Positions 16,702 through 25,591 of a stretch of 37,893 bases of DNA are shown in pieces (within the stretch, counting starts at the first letter, position 1; every line of letters starts with the position of its first letter). The position numbers and the translations under genes were made by a program. Source of the DNA: Hathewaya proteolytica DSM 3090. Lineage in GTDB: Bacteria; Bacillota; Clostridia; Clostridiales; Clostridiaceae. Where the stretch lies: contig NZ_FRAD01000026.1 of NCBI RefSeq assembly GCF_900142225.1, forward strand, positions 1 through 37,893, in the 5' to 3' direction. A model generated the notes under the pieces. It did no database searches and was not told the DNA's origin. It saw only the letters and a program-made list of their open reading frames with translations.

Positions 16702-17133
16702 ATGAAAAAAAATGCTGTGATTTCTGTTGTTAGTAAGCAGCAGAATGACGATGAGGATGTAATTACCGTAGTTACTCCAGGAAAATATTACAATAGAAAT
16801 GATAAGTATTATGCCGTTTATGAAGAAAGTGAACTTTCTGGCATGGAGGGAACTACCACCACTTTAAAGATTGAGGATGATATGTTTACTCTTTTGAGAA
16901 GTGGAACAGTAAATACGAAAATGATATTCAAGAATAAAGAAAAAAATCACCTTCTTTATGTTACTTCCCATGGATCTTTAGGCCTTACAATGGAGGTAAA
17001 ATCTGTCCATATTAATATAAATGATATGGGTGGAGATATTAGTGCAAAATACGACTTAGAAATAACACCGGGAAATGTTTTGCCTACGGAAATAAAGATA
17101 AATATTAATACGGAAGACATAACAGCTGAATAA
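16702..17133 (+). CDS. DUF1934 (YwiB-like) beta-barrel protein
   Basis: 143 residues. The pattern KYYNRNDKYYAVYEESELSG, then TTTLKIEDDMFTLLRSG and a C-terminal alternating strand region (GGDISAKYDLEI) match DUF1934, a calycin-like small barrel of unknown function. It starts behind a GTAGGGGG site, 38 bp after the PP-loop gene. Clostridial and Bacillus members often sit near argS; argS is not here. It is followed at once by a small gene whose ribosome site lies in a hairpin. Confidence 0.8.
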   Translation: MKKNAVISVVSKQQNDDEDVITVVTPGKYYNRNDKYYAVYEESELSGMEGTTTTLKIEDDMFTLLRSGTVNTKMIFKNKEKNHLLYVTSHGSLGLTMEVKSVHININDMGGDISAKYDLEITPGNVLPTEIKININTEDITAE

Positions 17134-17135
17134 AA

Positions 17136-17175
17136 TGTACCTCCTGTGTCAATAATTATAGGCATGGGAGGTGTA
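17136..17175 (+). promoter_or_regulatory. Hairpin hiding the ribosome site of the next gene
   Basis: TGTACCTCCTGTG (17136-17148) pairs along all 13 positions, including four G-U pairs, with CATGGGAGGTGTA (17163-17175) around a 14-nt loop. The 3' arm contains the GGGAGGT site of the gene starting at 17180. The complementary ACCTCC is perfect, so translation could be held off until the hairpin opens. No T-run follows, so it is not a normal terminator. Confidence 0.55.
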
Positions 17176-17179
17176 TAAA

Positions 17180-17470
17180 ATGTTTTTAAAGGAAAATTAC
17201 AACATTATAATCCAAGTGGTGTGTGAGGCGCTTAATATAGATAAGTCAAAGCTTAAAGCTTTAGTTGAGGATGAAGATAATCAGTATTTATTGATGTTAG
17301 TGTTGAGTAGATTTAATTGCATGGATGTAAATCTTTTAAAAAGTGATTTTAACTTAGAAAATATACATAGCATAAATAAGAATGCAGAAGAAAAATTATT
17401 TGTAAATAGTGAATTTAGACAAGAATATTTCAAATTATTAAAACAAATTAGTGAAGAAAAAATTATTTAA
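17180..17470 (+). CDS. Small conserved-looking protein of unknown function
   Basis: 96 residues, soluble and helical: MFLKENYNIIIQVVCEALNI, a charged middle (KLKALVEDEDNQYLLMLVLS), and an ending FRQEYFKLLKQISEEKII. I do not recognise a family. The start is the ATG 7 nt after GGGAGGT. It is tightly flanked by the DUF1934 gene and rho, 27 bp before rho, so it likely belongs to the rho transcript. The main oddity is the ribosome-site hairpin in front of it. Confidence 0.7.
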   Translation: MFLKENYNIIIQVVCEALNIDKSKLKALVEDEDNQYLLMLVLSRFNCMDVNLLKSDFNLENIHSINKNAEEKLFVNSEFRQEYFKLLKQISEEKII

Positions 17471-17497
17471 ATAATAAAAAACATAAGGGAGGGGCAT

Positions 17498-18925
17498 ATG
17501 GATTTAAGTGGTAAACCGTTAACGGACTTAAGGGAAATAGCAAAAAAACTAAATATCAAAAATGTTTTTAAATACAGGAAAAGTGAACTAATAAATGAAA
17601 TCATAAATTCATCAAAAGAATTTGGTGAAAAAGAAAACACAGAAACTTCCTGCTGTAATCCAAAAACAGAGAGCTATGAGGATGTTAAAGAAACAACCTC
17701 TGAATGTGATTATATAGCTAGAGAAGGAAATGAAGAAAATAGAGAGTGCAATAGCGAGGACAAGTGTGTAAAGAAAGAAAAGCTAAAGGCTATGATAGAT
17801 GATTCTAACAGTGCCAAAGGCGTTTTAGAACTTATTGACAACAATAATTTTGGATTTTTAAGAGGCAATAATTATCTCACTTGCTCTGAGGATATATATG
17901 TCTCTCCATCTCAAATAAGAAAATTTAATCTGAAAACAGGGGATGAAGTAAAAGGAAAAGTAAGAATACCTAAGGATGGCGAAAAATTCAGGGCACTTTT
18001 ATACGTTGAAAGCATTAATGGTGAAAGTCCTCAAAAGGCAATAAACAGAGAAAATTTTGAAAAACTCATTCCTATATATCCCCATGAAAGAATATATCTA
18101 GAAACAAACCCCGATGACGTGGCGCCAAGAATTATGGACATAATATGTCCAATTGGGAAAGGTCAGAGAGGCCTTATCGTAGCACCACCAAAGGCTGGTA
18201 AAACAACTCTTCTACAAAAAATAGCCAACAGTATAACAGAAAATCATAAAGATATAAAATTGATAGTATTGCTTATTGATGAGAGACCAGAAGAAGTTAC
18301 AGATATGCAAGAAAACATTGATGGTGAGGTTATATATTCTACTTTCGATGAAGAACCCGCACACCATATAAAAGTAGCAGATATGGTGCTAGAGAGAGCT
18401 AAGAGGATGGTGGAGCAAGGTCAGCACATTGTAATATTAATGGACAGCCTTACAAGACTTACTAGAGCCAATAACCTTGTGGTGGAATCCACTGGTAGAA
18501 CTTTATCTGGCGGTTTAGATCCAGGGGCTTTGTTTAGACCTAAGAGATTTTTCGGTGCAGCTAGAAATGTAAAGAATGGGGGAAGTCTTACCATTCTTGC
18601 CACAGTACTTGTGGATACTGGAAGTCGAATGGATGACATGATTTTTGAAGAGTTTAAAGGTACGGGGAATATGGAAGTCCATCTGGATAGAAAGCTTCAA
18701 GAGAGAAGGATTTTCCCTGCTATAGATATATATAAATCCGGTACGAGAAGAGAGGATTTACTGCTTAGTAAAAAAGAAACAGCTATTTCATATAACTTGA
18801 GGCGCGTTATGTACAAGGAAGGAAATGCTGTGAATACCACAGAAAAGCTCATTGGCGAGATGATGAAAACAAAAAATAACGAGGAATTTATTTCATTGTA
18901 TTTAAAAGAGTTGTGTGGAAAGTAA
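17498..18925 (+). CDS. rho: Transcription termination factor Rho
   Basis: 475 residues. Rho is the hexameric RNA helicase that ends transcription. The N-terminal Rho_N helical domain (PLTDLREIAKKLNIKNVFKY) is followed by a charged, low-complexity linker of about 55 residues, the RNA-binding cold-shock fold (GVLELIDNNNFGFLRGNNYL), and the ATPase with P-loop VAPPKAGKTTLLQ, Walker B LIVLLIDERPEEVTD and SLTRLTRANNLVV. The linker with several cysteines is a clostridial feature that lengthens the protein relative to E. coli Rho. A GGGAGGGG site precedes the ATG. Confidence 0.97.
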   Translation: MDLSGKPLTDLREIAKKLNIKNVFKYRKSELINEIINSSKEFGEKENTETSCCNPKTESYEDVKETTSECDYIAREGNEENRECNSEDKCVKKEKLKAMIDDSNSAKGVLELIDNNNFGFLRGNNYLTCSEDIYVSPSQIRKFNLKTGDEVKGKVRIPKDGEKFRALLYVESINGESPQKAINRENFEKLIPIYPHERIYLETNPDDVAPRIMDIICPIGKGQRGLIVAPPKAGKTTLLQKIANSITENHKDIKLIVLLIDERPEEVTDMQENIDGEVIYSTFDEEPAHHIKVADMVLERAKRMVEQGQHIVILMDSLTRLTRANNLVVESTGRTLSGGLDPGALFRPKRFFGAARNVKNGGSLTILATVLVDTGSRMDDMIFEEFKGTGNMEVHLDRKLQERRIFPAIDIYKSGTRREDLLLSKKETAISYNLRRVMYKEGNAVNTTEKLIGEMMKTKNNEEFISLYLKELCGK

Positions 18926-18932
18926 ACCAAAA

Positions 18933-18980
18933 AAAATCTGACTTCTATAGAATTTCTATTGTAAGTCAGATTTTCTTTAA
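18933..18980 (+). terminator. rho terminator
   Basis: AAAATCTGACTT pairs with AAGTCAGATTTT, followed by CTTT. Confidence 0.8.
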
Positions 18981-18986
18981 AAGAAA

Positions 18987-19033
18987 AAGAGCTATGTTAA
19001 TAATGAAAGTTCATTCATTATGCCTTAGCTCTT
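18987..19033 (-). terminator. rpmE terminator
   Basis: On the minus strand AAGAGCTA and the inner CATAATGAA pair with TTCATTAT and TAGCTCTT, followed by TTTCTTTT. It is adjacent to the convergent rho terminator. Confidence 0.75.
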
Positions 19034-19039
19034 AAAATA

Positions 19040-19252
19040 CTAGTTTTCTTCTTTTAGGTTGAATTTCTTCATAAACTTATCAATTCTTCCACCTTGGTCT
19101 ACAATCTTTTGCTTTCCAGTGAAGAATGGATGACATTTTGAGCAAATTTCCACCTTTAGCTCAGGTTTAACTGAACCAGTTGTAAAAGTATTGCCACATG
19201 CACACTTAACAACAGCATCATTATGATATTCTGGATGTAAATCTTTTTTCAT
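19040..19252 (-). CDS. rpmE: 50S ribosomal protein L31, zinc-binding form
   Basis: 70 residues. L31 bridges the ribosomal subunits. MKKDLHPEYHNDAVVKCACG begins the type-B1 fold; CACG and CSKCHPFFTGKQK contain the cysteines of the zinc ribbon, so this is the C+ (zinc-containing) form. The ATG is the one after GAGGTGAATATA; a longer frame has no ribosome site. It faces rho, with its own promoter upstream. Confidence 0.95.
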   Translation of the reverse strand: MKKDLHPEYHNDAVVKCACGNTFTTGSVKPELKVEICSKCHPFFTGKQKIVDQGGRIDKFMKKFNLKEEN

Positions 19253-19304
19253 TATATTCACCTCTTTCAAAACAAAAAATTATAACCGTCACATCAACCA
19301 TTAT

Positions 19305-19333
19305 AGTATAACATGGTACAATATAAGTGTCAA
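19305..19333 (-). promoter_or_regulatory. Sigma-A promoter of rpmE
   Basis: On the minus strand TTGACA (19333 to 19328), 17 bp, TATACT (19310 to 19305). Confidence 0.75.
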
Positions 19334-19461
19334 TATGGATTCTAGATACAAACAAATTGCTCTATTGTTAACAGAATGGTTCACAGGAGATTAAAAATCT
19401 GATAAAATGAATGTGTATGCAAAAATTATATTAAATTTGGATAACTTTTTGAGGGGGAAAT

Positions 19462-20403
19462 ATGAAAAAATATAAAAACGTTGGAGGCCAGGCAGTTATA
19501 GAGGGTGTTATGATGCGTGGTAAAAATGGTATGGCAACTGCTGTAAGGTTAAACAATGGTGAAATTGTGGTTGAAAAAGAAAATAAGCCTCCTTTAACTC
19601 AAAGACATAAAATTTTGGGCTTGCCGTTTATACGTGGTATAGCGAGCTTTGCCGATTCTCTAGTCACGGGAATAAAGATATTAAATTATTCAGCTAGTTT
19701 CTTTCAAGAGGAAGATGGTGAAGAAGAAGAGGGAAAGTTTGATAAATGGTTCAAAGAAAAGTTTAAGGAGAATTCTTCTAATGTTATTGTAGGAATATCT
19801 TTATGTTTGTCTCTTGTGTTGTCTTTCTTTTTGTTTTTTGCAATGCCCACATTTATTACTGGTCTTCTTAAAAATGTTATAGATAAGAGGTTTGTTTTAA
19901 ATATAGTTGAGGGTGTTATAAGAGTTTTAATATTGGTTTTGTATATGTTAATTGTAAGTAGGATGGAAGATATAAAAAGAGTTTTTCAGTATCATGGAGC
20001 GGAGCACAAAACTATATTTTGCTATGAAGCTGATGAAGAACTCACTGTAGAAAACGTTAAAGCCTTCGAAAGATTTCATCCTAGATGCGGCACCAATTTT
20101 ATTTTTCTTGTTATGGTTATAAGCATAATAGTTTTTTCTGCAGTATCATGGAATTCTCTGTGGCAGAGGCTGATATTCAGAATTTTGTTGTTGCCTGTAG
20201 TTGTAGGTATTTCTTATGAAGTTATAAAATGGATGGGCAAGAGCAATAGCTTCTTAAGCAATTTTTTTGCGTATCCAGGGTTATTGCTTCAGAGGATTAC
20301 TACTAAGGAGCCTTATGATGATCAGATAGAAGTAGCTATAAGAGCACTTAAGGAAGCGGAAGGCATATATTGTGATGTGCTTCCGGAACATGGAGATGAA
20401 TAA
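19462..20403 (+). CDS. yqhQ: DUF1385 membrane protein (YqhQ)
   Basis: 313 residues. The N terminus KKYKNVGGQAVIEGVMMRG is the DUF1385 hallmark; YHGAEHKTIFCYE and FHPRCGTNFIF are the family's histidine/cysteine motifs, set among about four hydrophobic spans. Function is not established. GAGGGGG precedes the ATG. It lies 6 bp before prmC, and the rpmE, DUF1385, prmC, prfA cluster is conserved in clostridia. Confidence 0.88.
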   Translation: MKKYKNVGGQAVIEGVMMRGKNGMATAVRLNNGEIVVEKENKPPLTQRHKILGLPFIRGIASFADSLVTGIKILNYSASFFQEEDGEEEEGKFDKWFKEKFKENSSNVIVGISLCLSLVLSFFLFFAMPTFITGLLKNVIDKRFVLNIVEGVIRVLILVLYMLIVSRMEDIKRVFQYHGAEHKTIFCYEADEELTVENVKAFERFHPRCGTNFIFLVMVISIIVFSAVSWNSLWQRLIFRILLLPVVVGISYEVIKWMGKSNSFLSNFFAYPGLLLQRITTKEPYDDQIEVAIRALKEAEGIYCDVLPEHGDE

Positions 20404-20409
20404 TAGAAT

Positions 20410-21291
20410 ATGGATATACGAGAAGCCTTATTAAGGGCCTATGATATACTTAAGGATGGACATAATGATACCTACAAACTTGACTCACAACTTTTGCTAG
20501 GAAAAGTTATAGGGAAAGACAGGATGTTTACCATAACTAATAGAGATTACCAATTGACAGATGGAGAAGTAAAAGAGTTCTTTTCTTATGTAGAGCTTAG
20601 AAGAAAAAAAATGCCTATAAAGTATATTCTAAATAAATGTGAATTTATGGGTATTGATTTTTTTGTTCGCCCAGGAGTTCTTATACCTAGGCCAGATACG
20701 GAAATACTTGTGGAGTGGGCTTTGAAAACCATTAAGCACAATGTGAAAAACGGTGTTTGGAGTGAGCCTGCTATGGTATGCGATTTGTGTTGTGGCAGTG
20801 GCGCTATAGGGCTCTCCATAGGAAAACTTTTAAATGAAGATTCCATAAAAACTATGGTGGATCTTTTTGATATAAGCGACGATGCTCTTGATGTTACTTC
20901 ATACAATATAAAGAGCATGGATTTATCAAATTTTTGCAATGCGCATTACAGCGATATGCTTGAAAGTTCCATAAGAGAAGAGAAGAAATACCATATGTTG
21001 CTCAGTAACCCGCCATATATCTCTGATGAAGATATGAAGGGGTTAATGGATGATGTTAAAAATTATGAACCTGAGCTAGCCCTTTGTGGTGGCAGCGATG
21101 GACTTAATTTCTATAGAAAAATAGCCCATGATTGCAGAAAAGTTATATTACCTTGTGGATGTATTGGATTGGAAATCGGTTACAACCAAGGAGAGGCAGT
21201 TAGTGAGCTATTAAGACAAAATAATTTTAAGGATGTAAATGTTATGAAAGATTTCAATGGGTTAGACAGAGTAGTTATTGGACACTTGTAG
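20410..21291 (+). CDS. prmC: Peptide chain release factor N5-glutamine methyltransferase
   Basis: 293 residues. PrmC methylates the glutamine of the GGQ motif in release factors, and prfA lies next. An N-terminal helical domain is followed by FFVRPGVLIPRPDTEILVE, the SAM site VCDLCCGSGAIGLSI and the catalytic NPPY at about residues 200-203. Normal length. No good ribosome site lies in the 6-bp gap, so translation is probably coupled to the upstream gene. Confidence 0.95.
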   Translation: MDIREALLRAYDILKDGHNDTYKLDSQLLLGKVIGKDRMFTITNRDYQLTDGEVKEFFSYVELRRKKMPIKYILNKCEFMGIDFFVRPGVLIPRPDTEILVEWALKTIKHNVKNGVWSEPAMVCDLCCGSGAIGLSIGKLLNEDSIKTMVDLFDISDDALDVTSYNIKSMDLSNFCNAHYSDMLESSIREEKKYHMLLSNPPYISDEDMKGLMDDVKNYEPELALCGGSDGLNFYRKIAHDCRKVILPCGCIGLEIGYNQGEAVSELLRQNNFKDVNVMKDFNGLDRVVIGHL

Positions 21292-21399
21292 CTAGGATAT
21301 TGTAGAATACAAAAAATCTTCATGTAGATAGTTTTAAAATGAGTTGTAGCTATGTAACTATAAAGTTAAAAATTGTCTGTAGTGAAGAGGTTATCATTG

Positions 21400-21408
21400 T
21401 GGTATAAT
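21400..21408 (+). promoter_or_regulatory. Extended -10 promoter of prfA
   Basis: TGG then TATAAT, about 30 bp before the start codon. The sequence TGTGGTATAATA is identical to that before the DUF1847 gene. Confidence 0.42.
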
Positions 21409-21438
21409 AATAAATATTTTAGATACGGAGTGAGTGTT

Positions 21439-22518
21439 ATGTTAAGTAAATTAGATTTTTTAGAAAATAAGTATGATGAGTTATCGAATAAAATTAGCGA
21501 TCCAACTGTAATGGAAAACCAGAAAGAGTGGCAAAAGCTTTGTAAGGAGCATGCAGATCTTGAAGGTATTGTGGCAAAATATAAAGAATACAAAAATGCT
21601 ACAGAGGCTATAGAAGAAAATAAAATAATGCATACTGAAGAGACCGATCCAGAGATGAAGGAAATGATTCAGGAGGAGATAAAGTCTCTTATAGAGCAAA
21701 AAGAACAATTTGAACAAGAATTGAAAGTTATGTTGTTGCCTAAAGATCCCAATGACTCAAAAAACGTTTTTGTGGAAATAAGAGGTGGTGCAGGTGGAGA
21801 AGAAGCGGCCCTATTTGCATACAATTTATTTAGGATGTATACAAGATACGCAGAAAAGAGAAATTGGAAATACGAAGTAATGAGCTTAAATGAAACAGAC
21901 CTTGGGGGCTTTAAAGAAGTTGTCTTCATGATAAAAGGTAATGGAGCCTATAGTAGGTTTAAATACGAAAGCGGAGTTCATAGGGTACAGAGGGTACCAG
22001 ACACTGAATCTAGTGGAAGAATACATACTTCTACTGCAACAGTAGCTGTGTTGCCAGAAGTTGATGATGTGGAAGTTGAAATAAATCCAAACGATATTAG
22101 GATAGATGTTTTTAGGTCTTCGGGAAATGGTGGTCAGTGCGTAAATACCACAGACTCAGCTGTAAGACTGACTCACATACCAACAGGTATTGTAATATCT
22201 TGCCAGGATGAAAAATCACAGCTTAAAAATAGAGATAAAGCAATGAAAGTTCTTAGGGCTAGACTTTATGAATTGGCTGAAGCAGAGAGAAATAAAGGTA
22301 TTGCAGACGATAGAAAGAGCCAAGTTGGTAGTGGTGATAGAAGTGAAAGAATAAGGACTTATAATTATCCTCAAGGAAGAGTGACAGATCACAGAATAGG
22401 CCTTACCTTATATAAAATTGAGTCCTTCTTGGATGGAGATATGGATGAAGTTGTAGATGCTCTTATAACTGAGGAGCAATCTAAAAAAATGCAGGCCATG
22501 GGAAATTCTCAAGTGTAA
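21439..22518 (+). CDS. prfA: Peptide chain release factor 1
   Basis: 359 residues. RF1 reads UAA and UAG and releases the finished protein. The N-terminal coiled coil is followed by IRGGAGGEEAALFAYNLFRM, HRVQRVPDTESSGRIHTSTA and the catalytic loop GNGGQCVNTTDSAVRLTHIP, with GGQ at about residues 231-233. The Cys after GGQ replaces the His common elsewhere and, as I recall, is usual in clostridia. The start is the ATG after GGAGTGAG; upstream in-frame codons would add 22 unlikely residues. Confidence 0.96.
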   Translation: MLSKLDFLENKYDELSNKISDPTVMENQKEWQKLCKEHADLEGIVAKYKEYKNATEAIEENKIMHTEETDPEMKEMIQEEIKSLIEQKEQFEQELKVMLLPKDPNDSKNVFVEIRGGAGGEEAALFAYNLFRMYTRYAEKRNWKYEVMSLNETDLGGFKEVVFMIKGNGAYSRFKYESGVHRVQRVPDTESSGRIHTSTATVAVLPEVDDVEVEINPNDIRIDVFRSSGNGGQCVNTTDSAVRLTHIPTGIVISCQDEKSQLKNRDKAMKVLRARLYELAEAERNKGIADDRKSQVGSGDRSERIRTYNYPQGRVTDHRIGLTLYKIESFLDGDMDEVVDALITEEQSKKMQAMGNSQV

Positions 22519-22547
22519 ACTAATATAAAAAAGATGAAGGTGAGAAC

Positions 22548-23120
22548 ATGAATTTAAGTAAAGCCATAAAAAAGCAAAGGAGTAATTTTATCTTGTTTCT
22601 TGTTTTTATGAGCTTTACTTTTCTATTGCTCCCAACCGTGTTGCTGTTTTTAAATAATTTTAAAATAATTTTATGGATATATCTAGCTTTAGTAGAAATA
22701 GTAATTGTGTCAGGTGTGATAAAAAGGATAGATCTGGAAATACTAAGTTATAAAAATAACATAGGAAAATTTAGAATGCGTCAAGGTATATTTGATAAGA
22801 AAATAAGCTTTAGATGTGAAGATGTGGTTTTTGTGGATGTGGAGAAGGGTGGGCAGCAATGGGATATTGTCATGATCTTTCAGACACAGAGGTATAACAA
22901 ATACTTAAGAAATATATCGAAATCAGCCATGAAGAAACATCCATATGCAGCCAGCTATTACTACAAGATACATGAGAGCAAACCAGAATTTTATTATTAT
23001 TACCTTGTTATAAATAAGGGATTATATAAAAAGTATGGTTTTTTAAATGAAATATACAGTAGCTGTTTTCATGCTTTTTATTCAGATGATGCAATAAATC
23101 TCATACGTCAGTGGCGATAA
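22548..23120 (+). CDS. Predicted two-span membrane protein of unknown function
   Basis: 190 residues. Two adjacent hydrophobic hairpin segments occupy roughly residues 13-60 (FILFLVFMSFTFLLLPTVLL and IILWIYLALVEIVIVSGVI). The remaining 130 residues are soluble, rich in Lys and Tyr, with a strand-rich section (FRMRQGIFDKKISFRCEDVV) that could be a PH-like fold. I recognise no family. It follows prfA by 29 bp with AAGGTGAG before its ATG, so it may share the prfA transcript. Confidence 0.72.
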   Translation: MNLSKAIKKQRSNFILFLVFMSFTFLLLPTVLLFLNNFKIILWIYLALVEIVIVSGVIKRIDLEILSYKNNIGKFRMRQGIFDKKISFRCEDVVFVDVEKGGQQWDIVMIFQTQRYNKYLRNISKSAMKKHPYAASYYYKIHESKPEFYYYYLVINKGLYKKYGFLNEIYSSCFHAFYSDDAINLIRQWR

Positions 23121-23209
23121 CGCATTATGGTGGAGTATCAATTGAAAGTAACATAAATTAGGCTTATATCAAATAAACTAATTATATATGTTATTTTAGG
23201 AGGCGGATT

Positions 23210-23932
23210 TTGTCTATTAGAGAATTATTTATAATATTGCTTTGTATAGGTGTTTCTATTGTGGGAACTTTGCTTGGAACTTTCATCAGCATATCATTTA
23301 AAAAGACAACTCCCTACATCGTAGGAAAGGCATTGAGCTTTTCAAGTGGTATAATGCTAGTACTTACTTTTTTTGAAATTATACCAGAGGCAATACACTC
23401 AAGTGGTATTGATTTTTTTATGATATTTTTTACGGTGGGCCTAGCCTTTGTGCTATTAATAGATTACCTTGGTGATTTTTATAAGGGAAATTCTAATTTG
23501 AAAAGAATTATAATTATAATTCTTGGCTTTATGCTTCACAATTTTCCAGAGGGGTTAGTTATGGGTGTTGGGATCCTGCAAGGAAATTCTATAGGTTTTA
23601 AGATGGCTATTTTAATTGCTGTACATGATATTCCAGAGGGTATTTCAGTGGCGGCGCCTCTTTTGTACTCAAATACTGGAAAAAAGAAAATGATATTATC
23701 GTCCCTAATGGCTGGGTTGCCTGCTGTAGTAGGGGTTATTGTTGCTATAATTCTTAAAAATATATCTCCAGCAGTAATGTGCATAAGTATGTCTATAGCA
23801 TCGGGAATAATGAGCTATATGGTTTTATTTCAATTAATTCCCCAGTCAAGAGACATAATTGGGTTTAAAGATAATATGGTATACATCACATTTGGAGCAG
23901 TAGTCTCCATACTTATGATTAAATTTTTTTAG
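23210..23932 (+). CDS. ZIP-family metal transporter
   Basis: 240 residues with about eight membrane spans. Metal-binding spans carry HNFPEGLVMGVG and AVHDIPEGISVAAPL, the two signature helices of ZIP transporters, which bring zinc or other divalent metals into the cytoplasm. The start codon is TTG, set by AGGAGG 6 nt upstream. The loop between spans is short with few histidines, as in the ZupT/GufA branch. It is 19 bp before ywlC. Metal preference is unknown. Confidence 0.88.
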   Translation: MSIRELFIILLCIGVSIVGTLLGTFISISFKKTTPYIVGKALSFSSGIMLVLTFFEIIPEAIHSSGIDFFMIFFTVGLAFVLLIDYLGDFYKGNSNLKRIIIIILGFMLHNFPEGLVMGVGILQGNSIGFKMAILIAVHDIPEGISVAAPLLYSNTGKKKMILSSLMAGLPAVVGVIVAIILKNISPAVMCISMSIASGIMSYMVLFQLIPQSRDIIGFKDNMVYITFGAVVSILMIKFF

Positions 23933-23951
23933 GAAATTTGGAGATGAAAAC

Positions 23952-25004
23952 ATGGAAACAAAAGTTGTTATAATGAAAGAAGAGGACATCCAAGAAGATG
24001 ATTTAAAGGAAGCTGCACAGTATATAAAAAATGGTGAAATCGTGGCTTTTCCCACGGAGACTGTTTATGGATTAGGGGCAAATGCTTTAGATGAAAAGGC
24101 AGTTTCAAAAATTTTTGAGGCAAAGGGAAGGCCACAGGATAATCCGCTTATAATACATGTTTGTGATAAAAATATAACACCTTATGTAAGGGATATTAGT
24201 GAAAAGGCTGAAAGGCTTATGGAGTTGTTTTGGCCAGGTCCATTAACTCTTTTATTTTACAAAAAGGATATTATTCCCTACAAAACAAGTGCGGGACTTT
24301 CCACTGTAGGGGTAAGAATGCCGGATAACAAAATAGCTCTAAAACTTATTGAGCAAAGCGGAGTTCCCATTGCGGCTCCTTCAGCAAATTTATCTGGAAG
24401 GCCAAGTACAACCAATGTACACCACTGCATAGAGGATCTCAGTGGAAAAATACCATATATAATTGGCAGCGAGGAATCCAGGGTGGGAGTTGAGTCCACC
24501 ATAGTTGATTGTACGGGCCAAACACTATGCGTTTTAAGACCTGGAGGAATTACCTTAGAGCAATTGAGAATGGTGGATAGTAACGTATATATTGATCCTG
24601 CCATATTAAAAAAGGAAGAGGCGGATTTAAAGCCTAAAGCGCCTGGAATGAAGTATAGGCATTATGCTCCAAAGTCTCCTTTAAAAATTGTTAAAGGAGA
24701 TGTTCAGCGCACAATAACACAAATAAACCATATGATCCAACAGTATAAACTGCAAGGAAAATTGGTGGGTGTCTTGGCCACAGAGGAAACAAAGAATAGC
24801 TACATTGATGCAGAAGTGATTTTTAGTGTGGGTAGCCGTGAAAAAATTGAGGAAATAGCGTATAATCTATTTGATGCGCTTAGAAAATTTGACAGCACTG
24901 ATGTGGATGTTATAATATCTGAAGCCTTTGAGGAAGAAAACATTGGTGTAGCTATAATGAACAGACTAAAAAAATCTGCAGGTTTTAATATAATTGAAGT
25001 TTAA
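23952..25004 (+). CDS. ywlC: L-threonylcarbamoyladenylate synthase (Sua5/YwlC type)
   Basis: 350 residues. It makes threonylcarbamoyl-AMP for the t6A37 modification of ANN-reading tRNAs. The YrdC domain has FPTETVYGLGANAL, KGRPQDNPLI and APSANLSGRPSTTN; residues beyond about 220 form the Sua5 C-terminal domain, linked by APGMKYRHYAPKSPL, so this is the long Sua5 form and not the short TsaC. GGAGATG precedes the ATG. Confidence 0.94.
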   Translation: METKVVIMKEEDIQEDDLKEAAQYIKNGEIVAFPTETVYGLGANALDEKAVSKIFEAKGRPQDNPLIIHVCDKNITPYVRDISEKAERLMELFWPGPLTLLFYKKDIIPYKTSAGLSTVGVRMPDNKIALKLIEQSGVPIAAPSANLSGRPSTTNVHHCIEDLSGKIPYIIGSEESRVGVESTIVDCTGQTLCVLRPGGITLEQLRMVDSNVYIDPAILKKEEADLKPKAPGMKYRHYAPKSPLKIVKGDVQRTITQINHMIQQYKLQGKLVGVLATEETKNSYIDAEVIFSVGSREKIEEIAYNLFDALRKFDSTDVDVIISEAFEEENIGVAIMNRLKKSAGFNIIEV

Positions 25005-25085
25005 TATTTAGTGAAGTAAAATATATATTAAGGTTTAATATGATTAGGATTTAGTAGGTTTTCATAAAATATAGGAGGTAATATT

Positions 25086-25535
25086 ATGAAAATAGCATTA
25101 GGATGTGACCATGGAGGGTTTGAATTAAAAAATGATATAATAAAGCATTTGCAGGGCAAGGGAATTGATACAAAAGATTTTGGAACGTATAGCGAAGACT
25201 CTTGTGATTATCCCGATTTTGGTGAAGCCGTGGCTGAAGCTGTGGTATCAAAGGAATGCGATTTAGGTATCATTATTTGCGGAACAGGTATTGGAATAAG
25301 CATAGCTGCCAATAAAGTTCCGGGCATAAGGGCAGCACTTTGCAGTGACACTTTTAGCGCTCATGCTACAAGAGAACACAATGATGCCAACATATTGGCT
25401 ATGGGTGCAAGAGTTGTTGGAAAAGGTCTTGCTTTAGACATAGTGGATGCATTTTTAGCTGCAGAATTCCAGGGTGGCAGACACGAAAAAAGAGTGAATA
25501 AAATTTCTGAAATTGAAAAAAAGTATTCTAAATAG
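25086..25535 (+). CDS. rpiB: Ribose-5-phosphate isomerase B
   Basis: 149 residues, normal length. RpiB interconverts ribose 5-phosphate and ribulose 5-phosphate. MKIALGCDHGGFELKN, the catalytic Cys in IIICGTGIGISIAANK, and the phosphate-binding DTFSAHATREHNDANIL are all present. AGGAGG precedes the ATG. It lies upstream of upp, so ribose-phosphate and PRPP-using enzymes are neighbours, a usual clostridial order. Confidence 0.95.
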   Translation: MKIALGCDHGGFELKNDIIKHLQGKGIDTKDFGTYSEDSCDYPDFGEAVAEAVVSKECDLGIIICGTGIGISIAANKVPGIRAALCSDTFSAHATREHNDANILAMGARVVGKGLALDIVDAFLAAEFQGGRHEKRVNKISEIEKKYSK

Positions 25536-25591
25536 AGTATAATAGATTAGGGAAAAATATATACATATATGAAATTGGAGGTCGTACATAA

